Assembly: GCF_000151315.2 (NCBI RefSeq)
Contig: NW_011887310.1
Span: forward strand, 34,755 to 98,754
Source of the DNA: Capsaspora owczarzaki ATCC 30864
Lineage: Eukaryota > Opisthokonta > Filasterea
Direction of reading: 5' to 3'
Length of the DNA stretch: 64,000 nucleotides
Shown: positions 22,609-33,900 of the stretch, piece by piece
Layout: the number at the start of each line of letters is the position of its first letter
Position numbering within the stretch: position 1 is the stretch's first letter
Notes under the pieces: model-generated
The model's input: the letters and a program-made list of their open reading frames with translations, nothing else
Told to the model about the DNA's origin: nothing
Database searches by the model: none
Made by a program: the position numbers and the translations under genes

Positions 22609-23184
22609 GCTAGAGTAGTGGTGGTGATGGTCCTTGGACATGGCACTCATTGTGGTACACGTGTTATTCTTGATTTTGGGATGGCCATCTCCAGGTCACC
22701 GCCCCTTCTACTCTGCTGGTGATGCTTGCGAGGCCTGCCGCAAGTCGTTCGAGCCCCTGTTCCTCAAGTACAAGGTTGACATGTTCCAGACTGGCCATGT
22801 CCATGCCTACGAGCGTCTCTACCCCATGGCCAACAACACGATCGTGTCCACCAACTACATCAACCCCCCGGCCCCTGTTCCGATTGTCATTGGCTGTGGT
22901 GGCAACGTTGAAGGCCACCAGGCAATCACCAAGAAGAACTTTGATGTCGTGATCAACGATACCGACTACGGCTACGGTAAAACGAAAACTGTTGTGTCTT
23001 TGCTTTTGACAATCCCTGCAGCTGTGACTGTTTGCTGATTAGTTTTCATTTTGTTTTTTCCTTGGTCTTTCTTCTTTCCTCAGGTCGTCTGACTGTTTAC
23101 AATGCCACAACTATGCATTGGGCGTTCTACAAGGCCGATGATGGCAGCATCCTTGATGAAGTTACCGTCGTCAAGACTCAATAA
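20237..23184 (+). CDS. Purple acid phosphatase, secreted or lysosomal
   Basis: Six exons: 20237-20363, 21471-21590, 21698-21925, 22036-22470, 22695-22976, 23084-23184; 430 residues. All five introns are phase 1. A signal peptide (MKFSFVALVAVVAVLSSSAATA) precedes an Fn3-like N-domain (GGMTVSWYT). All five metal-site motifs of the family are present in order: VGDVG, GDLSYADDW, GNHD, GGHRPFYS and GHVHAYER, so the di-metal centre should be active. The enzyme hydrolyses phosphomonoesters at acid pH in lysosomes or outside the cell; animal ACP7 is the nearest group I recognise. Intron 1 is 1.1 kb, far longer than the others, and I infer a GC-AG intron (donor G|GCAAGT) because it is the only junction that restores frame and the conserved GGMT. 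Intron 4 contains the TTG microsatellite. Confidence 0.93.
22526..22610 (+). repeat. (TTG)n microsatellite in a phosphatase intron
   Basis: About 28 uninterrupted TTG units within intron 4 (22471-22694) of the purple acid phosphatase. If the intron were retained, the frame would run into poly-Cys before stopping at 22613. Confidence 0.95.
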
Positions 23185-23631
23185 GTTTTTTTTTTTGTTC
23201 TTCCCTCCTTACTGTGCAGTTACTCTATGTTTTTTTCCCTCTTGCTCTTTTGTTTTTCCCACATTCTGCCACACTCTCTCTGGACCGTGCGCGAATTTGG
23301 GACGCCGTGTGTTGTCGAACTTGTCGACAAACGTGCCGAGCAGTATTATTCATGTCTTTATCGCTTCTTCCTGCTTGTTCTGTGCGTCAGTTCTCGGCAT
23401 GTCCAGCGTGGCAACCGCCACTGATGATTGCAAATACAATGTTTCAAAGGTTTAGACATCCAACTGATTTTCAAGAACAGAGACACAAAAACAAACCGTC
23501 ACGAAGGACTGACAAAAACACAAGCGACACGAGAAAACAAAACGTAAAGAACAGCTGCATGCAGAAACATAACAAGTGCATGCCGAAACATGACCAAAAA
23601 AAAAACAAAGAAAGCACGCCGCTCAAATCCT
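23185..23631. other. Convergent 3' region, phosphatase / VAV
   Basis: 447 bp between two converging genes. No coding sequence or clear poly(A) signal recognised. Confidence 0.55.
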
Positions 23632-26600
23632 TCACCAGTCATCGTCATCTTCAGCTCCGTCATCATCCGGGGGCACCTCGTACGTGGCACCTTCATCCTC
23701 GTCGTCATCGCGGGGCTGTTCGTACATCGGGGCACCGTCGTCGTCGTCATCGTCATCGTCTGGCGGGAGCTCATAGGGCCGCGGTTCGTCCACATCCGAG
23801 TACTCGGCCTGTGCGTTGACAATGGGATACATGGTCACAGGGGGCTTGTAGCCAGGAGGAGGGTTGCCGTGAATGTCGGTGACGTAGGTTGATGGGAAGA
23901 CGCCGACTTTCATCGATTTGCCAATGATGCGACCCTTCCACCACCCAGAGTCCTCCATTTCGTGCACCTCGATGGAATCTCCGATCGACAGCTCAAGTTC
24001 GTCCGGGTGCTTGGCCTGGTACGAATACAGCGCCTGAACAACCGGCTTCTGGTCTTTTGACCCAATGCCTGCATCTGCAGACGTCTGTCCCAATTTTGCA
24101 GCTGCTCGGAGAGCGGCTGTGCCAGCAAGCGGCTTAGATGAGTCTGTTCCTGGTGCCTTGCCAGTTCCAGGCCTCGGCGCAACCCCAGGACCGGCTGTGC
24201 CGATTGGCTTTGGAGCGACGCCAGGGCCAGCAGAGCCGATCGGCTTGGGCGCCCCGGGACCAGCGGGCTTTGGTGCCGCGGGACCGGATGGCTTTGGTGC
24301 CGCGGGACCAGCGGGCTTTGGTACCGCGGGACCAGAGGGCTTCGGTGCAGCGCCAGGACCAGCGGGCTTTGGTGCTACGGGTGCAGGCGCTACCGGGTTC
24401 ACTGGTGACGATGGCAACTTACGCTCGGGAACGGCTGGTTCGTGAACGCCTGGAGGAAGCGGTGCCGTGAATGGCACGGGAACCTTGGTCTGCCCAGTCG
24501 AAACGGGCGCTCGAGGGGCTGAAATGCTTGGTTGTGGAGCAGGAGCAAGCCGCCTGGGGACGGTGGCCTTGAGTGAAAAGTCGAGCTGAGTAAAGTGTTG
24601 CGCGAGCGACTCCCGCAAGTAGTACGCAATCAAGTCTTGCACAGATGGGAAGACTTTGGTGTCCGCCAAGCAAAATCCCGCGCCATCCGGACCAGGCTTG
24701 ATGCGGACGTGCTTGAGGCCAGCCGCAGTGTTCAAGGACAGAGTGCACCCTGTACCTGTTTCCGATTGCCGCACCAAAAATGTACCAGGCGTTTCGTTCA
24801 CCAGCAAATCGTGCGTCTGTACCTTGGAAATCGGTCCGTGGAACCAGCTATAGCCCTCCAAGTCGCTCGAGGACGTTGGCGACGTTGCCGTGGGGCGAGG
24901 TGGTTGAGGAGCAGGAACGGGTTCTGGTGCCGGAAACCGCCTGGAACGCACGACATCCACAACAACATCAAACAAACAAACAACGCAACCAGAAGAGTGA
25001 GACACAAAAAACACACGCAACAACAAAAAAAAACAGATGGACTCACGTTGAACCAGTTGGCTTGATTGGTGCAGGTTGAACAAGGACGGCAGGAAAGTAT
25101 CCTTGACGGCCGCGGACAGAGCCAAGCCACCAATCTTCAGTGGTGCGCTCCAGCAACATGACCGTGTCGCCAACAGCAAAGTCGAGCTCGTCATCGTTGC
25201 TGGCGGCAAAATTCTCGACGGCAACAAAGGCGTCACCCGACTCGCCCTCGGGAGCAGCAACTGGCTGAACTTGGGGTTGCACCGGCTGGTTCGCTGGGGG
25301 CGGCTGATAGGGAGCCACTGGCGGGGGGAACAGGCCGGTGACGTTTGGACGGGGTTTGACAGCCGGACCAGGACGCGGCGACAGATCGGCAGTGGGGCCG
25401 TTTGGATCAGTGACGGCCGCCCCGCCCGTTGCTTTGCCCACCGTGCCTCCTCCTTTGACCTTGAGCCACGTGCGGGCCTTGGCAGTGAGGCTTCCGCCCT
25501 TGATGTCGGCGCCGTCCAGATTGTTGGCGTGCGTAAGGTGCTGGCGCGTCTCGGAGCAGTAAGGGTGGATCAAACCGATGCACTTGAGGTGAATGTCCAC
25601 CATGCACACTTGACAGCGCAAGCCTTCGCCCCAAATGTAGGCATGGCAGTAGAGGCAGCTCGCCTTGGGCATTTGCTTGTGGCGCTTGTACATGTGCTTT
25701 GATCCCTTGTGGATGCCTTGCGAGCTAGCCGCGTTCTCCAGCTCGGTCAGGTCATTCACAATCTTTTTGAGGACAGACAGCCACACACGCTTGGTCTCCT
25801 GCGTCTTGGCCATGAAGAGACAGTTCTGGGAATTGTCGGCCGTCTTGAACGACCAGGCATGAATCGGCAGACCCGGCACGGCGGCCACGTCTTCCAGCGT
25901 GCCGCCAACCAGGTTGAATGTCTTTTTAAACCGGTACTTGCTCGGCGAGATGATGCTGCATACAATGAGCGCCGTCTCAAACAAAAAGATGTAGCGTTGC
26001 TTGGGCTTGCTGTCGTCCTTGGTGCGGATTTCCAGATCGCCGTCGCGCAAGAGTTTTCCGTAGCTGATGAGTGGACCCTGTTGGAGAGAGCGAAGAAATA
26101 CGAAACGAGTCAGGGAAATTTCCCGTCGGCAAGCCATCAGTTAGTCTCCGCAACACCAACTGCACATTGGAAAACTGTCAAACACTGGCCCGCCGATTCG
26201 TCTTACCGTGTCGCCCTCAATCCTGGAAAAAGCGCGGCACGGAACGAAATTGGAAACAATCACAGCACAAACCAAGCAAGAACGGAGGTTAGAACGCAGA
26301 TGCAGACACAAACGGGGCCCCTCAATTGCCAGAGTCATCATGCAGGTATGTGTTCTTCTTTTTTTTCTGTTCTGTACATGTCTGTCAGGTTGGCAGCGAG
26401 CGCCAAGTACTCTTTATCACGCTTGGTATCGTTGATGAACGTCGCCACACTCTCCATCGCCGTCATGGCTGCGGTAATGTTGTCAGAATCGGGATGAGAC
26501 TCTGGCGTGCACTTCCGAAGCTCCTGCATGGTGTTTGAGGGATTGGAAAACCAAACCAAACCAAACCGAAAAAAAAAAAAAGCAGCAGTTAGCGCACAGA

Positions 26601-28602
26601 TAGGAAAACAAAATTTCACAAAGGCGCCCTCAAAGCAAGGAAAAACTCGCTTCGTACCTTCAGAAGCAAGGGATACTTGAGAATACGTTGCATCGGAATG
26701 TTGAGCAAGTCGCCCAAGCGGAACTTTTGCTGAGACTGCTCTTGGATGGCCAGCATTCGATTGACAAATTCCGGTCGCAGCTGGAGCTCTTGCAGCAGGT
26801 TCATGGCATCGGGAAGGTTGGCGCAGTACTCGCCATAGGCCATCAGCTGCTGGCTATGGTCGACGAGCGCTTTGGCAATGTCGTTGCCTTGGTTGTCTTC
26901 GATCGAGCTGATGAGCGCTTCCATGATGTCTGTGTGCACTTGGAGCAGCTGCTTCAGGTTGCAAAACAGGGTGGAGACAGTCTGGGCGTCGAGAAAGCTG
27001 ACCAGCGGCTTGTAAAAAAAGTCTTCAATCATGTCGAGCGACGCGACGAAATACGCCTCGGTGCTCATCAGCTCGTTGATAATGTGCGAGCGCTTGCCCG
27101 TGTCGGGCAGGACCGGGATGGCGTCTCGCTGAGCATGCGAGATGGTGGAAAGCCGGGCAGTGTGCTTGGCTGCCTGCTGCGCCTTGTTGGTGGGCTGCTG
27201 GCGGCGGACGGTCGTGCCACGCGCACGCTGCAAGTCTTGCATGCCCTGGTACACATCGTCGATATCCGATGGCGTCGTGTAGTCGTCCATCAGGCCGGGG
27301 ATGGACTGCGGGCCCGCCTGCGCCCTGTTGGACTTGGCCTGCGCAGTGTCGAGCATGTCTGGCAGCGTTCCGTACAAGTCTTCCGCGGGAGTCACAGGCC
27401 GTGCCGCAGTGGGCCGGCGCGCCGCAGCGTTTCCTTGCGTACCGCCCGTTGCCGCAGATGGCAGAATGCCCAGCAGCCCTGCCTGCGCCGAGAATGGCGT
27501 TTTGGAGAGCTTGTCGAGCGTCGTGATGATTTTGCCAAAGTTGCTGCCATAGTACAAGTCCTCCGTCGCGAACAACTCGGCGCGCTTCAACCCGAACGTC
27601 TTGACGCATGCATCGAGGAAGTTGGCAATGTTTTCATAGCACAGGAACTGTTTGAGAAGAGCAAGATGTGGGAAAGCGGTTGAGCGCGGCGTTTTCAAAA
27701 GTGTGCAACCAAACGTAGTTAGCAGGCGGCTCGTCCAGCGTGATTGATTGTTTTGCAACTGTTGTCTTGTTCTTGGAGCTCTCTTCTTGATATCCAAAGT
27801 CACGTCAAGTGATGGGTTACCTGCAATCTGGGCTGGCGATGCACTTTGCTCACAGATCCAGCGAGAATCCGGTTTGAGAGTGCGCAGAGCACGGTGCCGT
27901 CCTTGAGTGCGACTGCGAGGTCGACGAGCTCGGCATTGCCACTGCCAACACATAAACAGGAACGAGCGAGGGGGAGAGTGAGAACAACAAGCAAAAAAAC
28001 AGAAAAACAACATAGTCAATAAAAAGGTAGCATTTGACGTGCCAAATAGTGACCCAAGCGTATGTGAGAAAAGCCTTTTTTTGTCGCTAATGCTACTGAA
28101 GCGTCATGAGCAAGGATTTCAAGCCTTCCGCTCGTCGTTTGAGCGGTTCCTAACCCCCCCCCCCCCAAATCTGCCAATGCTCGCTCATTGAAGATCACTC
28201 TCCACTTTCAGTGTCGAGGGGTCAGGGGTCAAGGGTCAAGGGTCAGAGCGCGTCACTTGTGCTAAAAGCCAGTCGAACTGGTCGACCATCTCCCCGCCCA
28301 AGTCGCCGTCGCTTCAACACCAAGCTAGCATCAAGGATTGCTAGTTCCGTGCCAACCCCCGGGCTGAGGTCGCGTGGAAGTGGGGAGGGGGGGGGGCGAG
28401 TCCTCAACCATATGAAGATTGAACAACCAGAGCGAGCTGTTTTACGTCACATAGAACGACCGCCCCCCCCCCCCAATGGACCATTTGAACGGGGGATGAA
28501 AGTGCTGTTTTATGATCGACTCAACTTGTTGCAGGATGAGTTGGACGGAAGCGCGCCGGCACGCACGAGCCAGTCGCGAACGAGCTTCCAATCGTCCGCC
28601 AT
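23632..28602 (-). CDS. VAV: VAV-type Rho guanine nucleotide exchange factor
   Basis: Seven exons on the minus strand: 28602-28526, 27941-27821, 27647-26658, 26523-26378, 26222-26207 (16 nt), 26077-25047, 24940-23632; 1229 residues in one frame. Domains in VAV order: CH ~1-115 (WKLVRDWLV, LKDGTVLCAL, FLCYENIANFL); acidic linker ~155-205 with EDLYGTL, DDYTTP and DDVYQGM; DH ~235-445 (STEAYFVASL, IPMQRILKYPLLLK); PH ~450-570; C1 ~575-630 with His and Cys ligands; SH3 ~738-790; SH2 ~826-921 with the phosphotyrosine-binding Arg in FLVRQSE; a Pro/Ala/Gly-Lys repeat ~980-1058; SH3 ~1091-1151; acidic tail with YSDV, YELP, YEQP and YEVP. VAV links tyrosine kinases to Rho/Rac activation; the acidic tyrosines in animals hold the DH domain shut until phosphorylated. 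Usual animal length is ~845, the excess being the repeat, linkers and tail. The 28603-29934 side is divergent with eS10. Confidence 0.9.
24150..24390 (-). repeat. Pro/Ala/Gly-Lys repeat region in VAV between SH2 and last SH3
   Basis: Imperfect coding repeats of the type PKPxGPxA, eight or so units of 7-13 codons. Proline-rich PKP spacing could form SH3 ligands; such a repeat is not part of the animal VAV layout. Confidence 0.8.
26207..26222 (-). other. 16-nt micro-exon of VAV
   Basis: Flanked by a TTTTTCCAG acceptor and a GTAAGA donor. It adds one nucleotide to a split Met codon and then Ile-Glu-Gly-Asp-Thr, joining the last DH helix to the PH domain. Without it, exons 26523-26378 (ending phase 2) and 26077-25047 (starting phase 0) would not join in frame. 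Confidence 0.75.
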
Positions 28603-29934
28603 ACAAAGAAAAAAAAAAAACAATAATAACTGAACAACAAAGAAAGAACGAAACCAATATGGAACACAATTGAATACAAGTTGAATGCAAGTTGAATACA
28701 AGTTGAATGCAAGTTGAAATGATGAAATGGTTAGAGAGCAGACAGCAGCTCAGAGACAGAGCAAAAGCAATTCTGAGAAAGCAGAGAACTTCGCTGCCCT
28801 TGGCGAGATCCGCCCGAATAAAAGCCCAGTGCGGTCGAGCTGGTAGTGCCAACGCACTTGTCATGGTACGTCCGAGATTGACGAGGCGCAGGACGCGGTA
28901 AGCAGGGTGGAAATTGTTGTCGGCGTTGATTCAATTTCCCGCCAAGTTTTAGCGTTGCTTTGCCGAGTCAACCATCTCCCATGTTCGTTCGCGCTCCGTT
29001 CGTAATTCCAAGGCTCTGAGAATGAAACAAACAAATCTCAGGTGTAGATTGTTGATCGAGAGCTCTGCTGCCTCGCTCGAACCTCGCATTGCCTGGCAAC
29101 CAAATCCACCAACCAACCAGAAAGTCTTGGATTTTTTTCAATCCTCAACGTCAATCACACATTCAGGCATGAAATAATTCCTGCCAAAGTATCCCAGCCT
29201 AAGCCGCAAAGAGCAATAAGAGCAATAGCTCAACAGCGGGTGAGGTGGATGAATAATTTTACAAAGCTCGATTTTCAACGTTGGAACAAAAACCCAATTC
29301 GGTCGGTCGACTGCTCGGCCTCTCTTCTCTTTGTATGTCCGACATCCATCCGCATCCGATCGCCTATCCGATAGAGTTGACAGTTCTGTAGCCGATTGCG
29401 ACAAGAAGGGGAGGGGTTGCAATGGACAGAAGGGGAGATACAGGCGTGCAAAGTTGCGGAAGGGAAGCGGGTTGACGAGCGATTGATTTTTTTTTTCGTG
29501 GCCGTCGTTGTGCAATGGCGTTTCGCGACCGTCTGCGCCCTCGCCCCGTCGTTCTTCCGCCCCTGTTCCGTGGGCGCCATGCTACACGACGTGCTACGCG
29601 TCTCCCGTGCGTCGCAGGACCAGCAGCAACGGGCTCGTTTGTTCTGTGCAAGAGCGAGACAGCGAATTTTTGCTCTTTTTTTTTTTTTTTTTTTTCATCT
29701 CGTTTTTCTGCGCTCTGCTTTCTTGCTGTCCGGCGCCCAGCCCACCCGTCTGAGTGATCGTTCCGCGCCATCGCTCTCCTTCCTTTGTTCATGAGTCGTG
29801 GGGGAACGGCCTGCAGCAGAGCAATCGAACGGCCCTTTTTTTTTTTTTTTTTTTTTCCTCTTCCTTACCCTTTGTGCTCTTCTTCGTCTCACTTGTTCCC
29901 CGCCTTTTCTCAACCTCTCTCGCAGCGCCCAGCA
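28603..29934. other. Divergent region VAV / eS10
   Basis: No gene recognised. Contains a tandem ~11-bp repeat (TTGAATRCAAG) at about 28670-28718 and T runs at about 29675-29695 and 29838-29856. The last ~100 bp is pyrimidine-rich, as often seen before ribosomal protein start sites. Confidence 0.55.
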
Positions 29935-30590
29935 ATGTTGATCTCCAAGAAGAACCGCCGCGCGGTCTACGAGTACATTTTCAACGAGGGTGTTGCCGTC
30001 GCCAAGAAGGACTACCACCTTCCCCAGCACGACGTCCTGACCACCGTCCCCAACCTTGAGGTCATCAAGGCCCTCCAGTCGCTCCGATCGCGTGGCTTTG
30101 TCACCGAGAAGTTCTGCTGGCGCCACTTCTACTACTACCTGACCGACTCTGGCGTCGCTTACCTCCGTGACTACCTCAACGTCCCCGCTGAGGTCGTCCC
30201 CGCCACCCAGAAGAAGGTTGCCCCCCGCCCCGCCTCGCGCTTCGGTGCCCAGGCCCCCGGCTCCCGCCCACCCCGCGACGGTGAGCGCTCCGAGCGTGGC
30301 GAGTACCGCCGCACCGGTGCTGGCTTCGGCGGCGACAAGGCTGGCGCTGACTCTGGCTTCAACCCCGAATTCGTACGTATTTTTCCGAGTGTGTTGGGTG
30401 TGTTGGTTGTTATTGTGTGGCGTTGGAGAAGGGACGTGAAGAGAGTGCTTGTTGTTATCTGCGATCATTCCTGTTTTTTATTCTCACTTTTTTTTTTTTG
30501 GTTTTTTTTGCTCCTTCTTTCAATGAACAGCGTGGCGGATTCGGCCGTGGCCGTGGCGGTGCTCCCCGTGCTACTCCCTCTGCCCAGTAA
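29935..30590 (+). CDS. RPS10: 40S ribosomal protein eS10
   Basis: Two exons, 29935-30372 and 30531-30590, phase-0 intron; 165 residues, the normal eS10 length. It starts [16 protein letters not shown] and contains [28 protein letters not shown], all family hallmarks. The winged-helix core occupies ~1-95, followed by a basic Pro/Arg tail; the intron splits off a short [10 protein letters not shown] end that resembles the arginine-methylated C-terminus of animal eS10. The protein sits in the small-subunit beak near the mRNA entry channel. Codons are strongly C-ending, fitting high expression. The pyrimidine-rich stretch at 29850-29923 resembles a ribosomal-protein leader, and the CAG at 29922-29924 may close a leader intron. 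Confidence 0.96.
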
Positions 30591-30871
30591 AATGTCTCTT
30601 TGTCCCGTTTAAGAGCCAAATCGTGTGTGTTTCCGCGAGTTGCTTCCGTGCCCCCCTGATTGTCCCAAATTAGAAACACGTTCTGAAAGCGAACTCTTTC
30701 ATTGTTGTCCACTCCATTTTTGTTCATTGATTGTCCTTTTGAGCAAGTTTCAGTGCGCGTGGAGCTGGGCGTTGGAGCACTGACAATATTCGTATTTGAT
30801 GGATGAATCGAAACCGCCCAGACGCAAGCAACCACCACGGGAACACTCTGAACACAATCCCGTTCACTTGA

Positions 30872-30877
30872 AATAAA
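30872..30877 (+). terminator. Possible poly(A) signal AATAAA
   Basis: AATAAA 280 bp after the eS10 stop, in the convergent interval before the phosphatase on the other strand. Distance makes this uncertain. Confidence 0.3.
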
Positions 30878-30985
30878 AATTTAATGATAAGCACCAAAAA
30901 AAACCCCCCCCCCCACTCAAACAAACAACTCGGAATAAATGAAGTACAAAAACAAAACAAAAACAAAAAAAGTTGCGCCCAAACA

Positions 30986-33900
30986 TTACATGCTCTTCTC
31001 CTCGCCAAAGACATCATCGCCATACTTTGAGTTGAACAGGGAGCGACAGCGGATGCTGGACTCGTAGAGACCAAGAACATCCTGGATGGGGTCGCCCTCC
31101 ATGCTCCAGCCGACCTTGTCCTGCGAGACTTGCAGGGACAGGCGTCCGTAGCTCACGTCGTTCAGCTTGTAGTACAGCAGGTCCTGCATGTTGAAGAACT
31201 TGTACACGTAGAACTTGCGGCTGTCGGGATTGACGCGCCAGAACGGCGCATAGCCACCAGCCTCGCGTGCGATGGCGAGGGGGTCAATCTCCAGACCCGC
31301 GCCGTGCTCGTGGCCGCCAATGTTGAGGTGGAACACTGGGGTCTTGCAGCCCTTGCGGTGTCGGAAGGTCGTGCCGACGCGGGAGATGGTGTTGGGACGG
31401 CGGGCGCGCGCAGAAGACGACCCTTCCGGCTCTGCTTGCGCCTGTTGCTCGGGCTCGTCCTTCTTGCGACGGAAGAGCTTGCCAAACCAGCTGCTGCTGC
31501 TGCTGCTCTCCTTGTCCTTTGCTCCTTTGCTCGCTGCATCCGCTGCCGCCGCTGTGGTGAGTGCGGGCGCAGCGGGCGCTTCGGCAGCGGCGGCAGCTGC
31601 CTCCATGGCCTCAATCTCCTTGGGGTCGAGCGACATGCGCAAGGTTTTGCGCAGGCTTCCAAAGCCGACTTTGATGCGGCTGGATCGCTTGTCGCGCATG
31701 CTTCCGCCTTTGCTGGCGGCGCCGTTCAAGCCAGAGTTGGCGAGGAAGGCCTCAAACTCGGCATCGTCGTCCGTCTTGGCCGAAGTAGAAGTAGTCGCAG
31801 AAGCAGAAGCAGAAGCAGGAGTAGAAGCGCTCGACTCGGGGGGTGGAGGGGTGGTGATGATGGAGGGCTGGCTTCCTGGAGCGCCAAAAAATGGAATGCC
31901 CGGTCGTGAAGAGGAGGACGACGAGCCGTTAACGGTGACGGTGCGCTGTGCAGCAGCCACCAGAGTGCCGCCGGAAGCTCCACCCGACTGCGGCATGATT
32001 AAATCCTCTTCCGTGTCTGTGGCCCAAAATCCGAACGTGGCAATCAGCACGTCCTTGGAGATGGCAATGCCTTGCCCCATGCGGCCGAGCTCGTAGTCGC
32101 TCTGGTTTTGGTAGCAGTTCCAGATGGGACCGCCGCCAAATGCGCCGTCGGGCTGCGAAACAATCACCTGGGGAATCTCGGAAAAGTACCGCGCCCCTTG
32201 CACACGCTTCCACAGCGCCGGGTCGGTTCGCGACAGGTGATCAAAGAACCAGGTGCGATCGTACGACTCAATCAGATGGAAGCGCGTTTTCGGGGAGGCC
32301 GCGAGAAACCCGTTGGGGACGTAGCCGGGCTCCACGGCGCCGTGCGTGTACACAAAGTAATTGATCTCGTTGGCCGATTTGATGCCGAGGAAGAGGAGGT
32401 CGGGAAATGTTTCTGCGATGCGGTAGAAAATGTGCTGGAAAATCTTGGGGCTGAGGCGCAGTTTGAGCGGGCACTCGTCGTGCCGGAACTCGTTCTCGGC
32501 GCCATACTCGTGGTTGGCTTTGAGGACAAACACTTGATTCGGGTTGCGAATCAGCAGGTACAGGACAGCAAGCCAGACTTCGACGCCGAAAAAGCCGCGG
32601 TCGGCCAAGTCGCCCGTCAGCACCACGCAGACGTCCGGGCTGAGTAGCCGCCATTGGTCATCGAGCAGCCGCTGGTCGGCAAGGCCTGCCAAAAAGTTGA
32701 GAAGCGCGCCAAAACAGCCGTGAATGTCGCCCAGATTGAGCACGTGCACGCACCGGTCGGACTTGACCTGGTTGAAAATTTCTTTCTGGGCGAAGGAATT
32801 GGGCGAGCGAGCCGGCCGCCGTCCGTCGTGCCAGAGGGTTCGCGTGTGGAATAGCTTGCGTTGCTGCCGCAGGTAGACGCAAACTGCTCGTCCAAACTCC
32901 TTCGGGTCAATCATGTAGCGGTCCATGTTCATGTGGGCATTGCGCTGCTCGCGGAAGCCGCCGCTGCCCGTTCGCTCTGTGGTTCGGAAGCCGTACATGA
33001 ATAGAGTGTCGTAAAAGTCGTGCATGTGGCCAGAGAATTTGTGCGTCTCATTCAGAAACGTCCAGTATTCGGGATAGATGCTCTGGAAGCGGGATTGCAT
33101 TTCAGACAGCGTGTACCGAGGCTTAAAGCCGTCGGCGGTGTTGGCAGAATGCACGCCAATGGTGGCAAAGATGGTGCTAGTGAGACTGTTGACGCTGCTG
33201 CGCGAATTGTGCCGCCGACCGACGGTGGACGTTGCCGCGGCGGTGGCGGGTGCCAAAAAGCCCGAGGACGAAGGCGGAGTGGCTTCCGAGGCGCTAACGG
33301 CGCTCGCAAGCGAGCTGTGCGACGAGGTGGTGGAATCCCGCCCCAACGGGTAGTTGAGGTCGCTGTACATGCTCGCGCGTGCACTCGGCGCGTTGCTATT
33401 GCTGGTGCTACTACCGTTGCTGCCATTGCTGGCAATGCTCGTGAAGGACGCCGAGAGGCCTGGTTGCTGCCCAGCAAAGGTGGCCAACATGCTGGCCTCC
33501 GCGTTTTCCGAGATGGGTGGCGTGGCGTCCGACTTTTGGGAAAAGTCGGTGAGGTATTCCACGGCCTTTTGCACGTCCGTCCAGTACGCATCCCAGTTTG
33601 GTTGCGCGTCTGCTAACATTTTGTGGAACTCGGGCAGTCCGTACAGCTCGCGATCGCTCTTGAAGCGCTTTTCACGCTCTGCCTCGCGCGCCTTCTCTCG
33701 TTGGTGCCACTCTAGGATGCGCTGCTGCTCGAGCGCTGCGTAGGACATTTGTGCAGCTTGTGGTGGTGCTGCGTCGACAGCAGGGGTGGTTGTAGAAGGG
33801 GCGGCCGAAGCAGGAGCAGTAAGATTCGAAGGGGTTGGCGTGATTTCGGCAGTGGCAGTGACAGTGGCAGTGGCAGTGGCGCTGGTGGCTGTTGGCGCGT

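Noticed and set aside
26616-28019. A single continuous VAV exon across 27648-27820
   Set aside because: The frame is open there, but CH-domain conservation and clear GTAACC donor / CAAACAG acceptor show a 173-bp intron.
31130-31909. Plus-strand frame opposite the PPP-type phosphatase
   Set aside because: Antisense shadow of an Ala/Ser-rich region.
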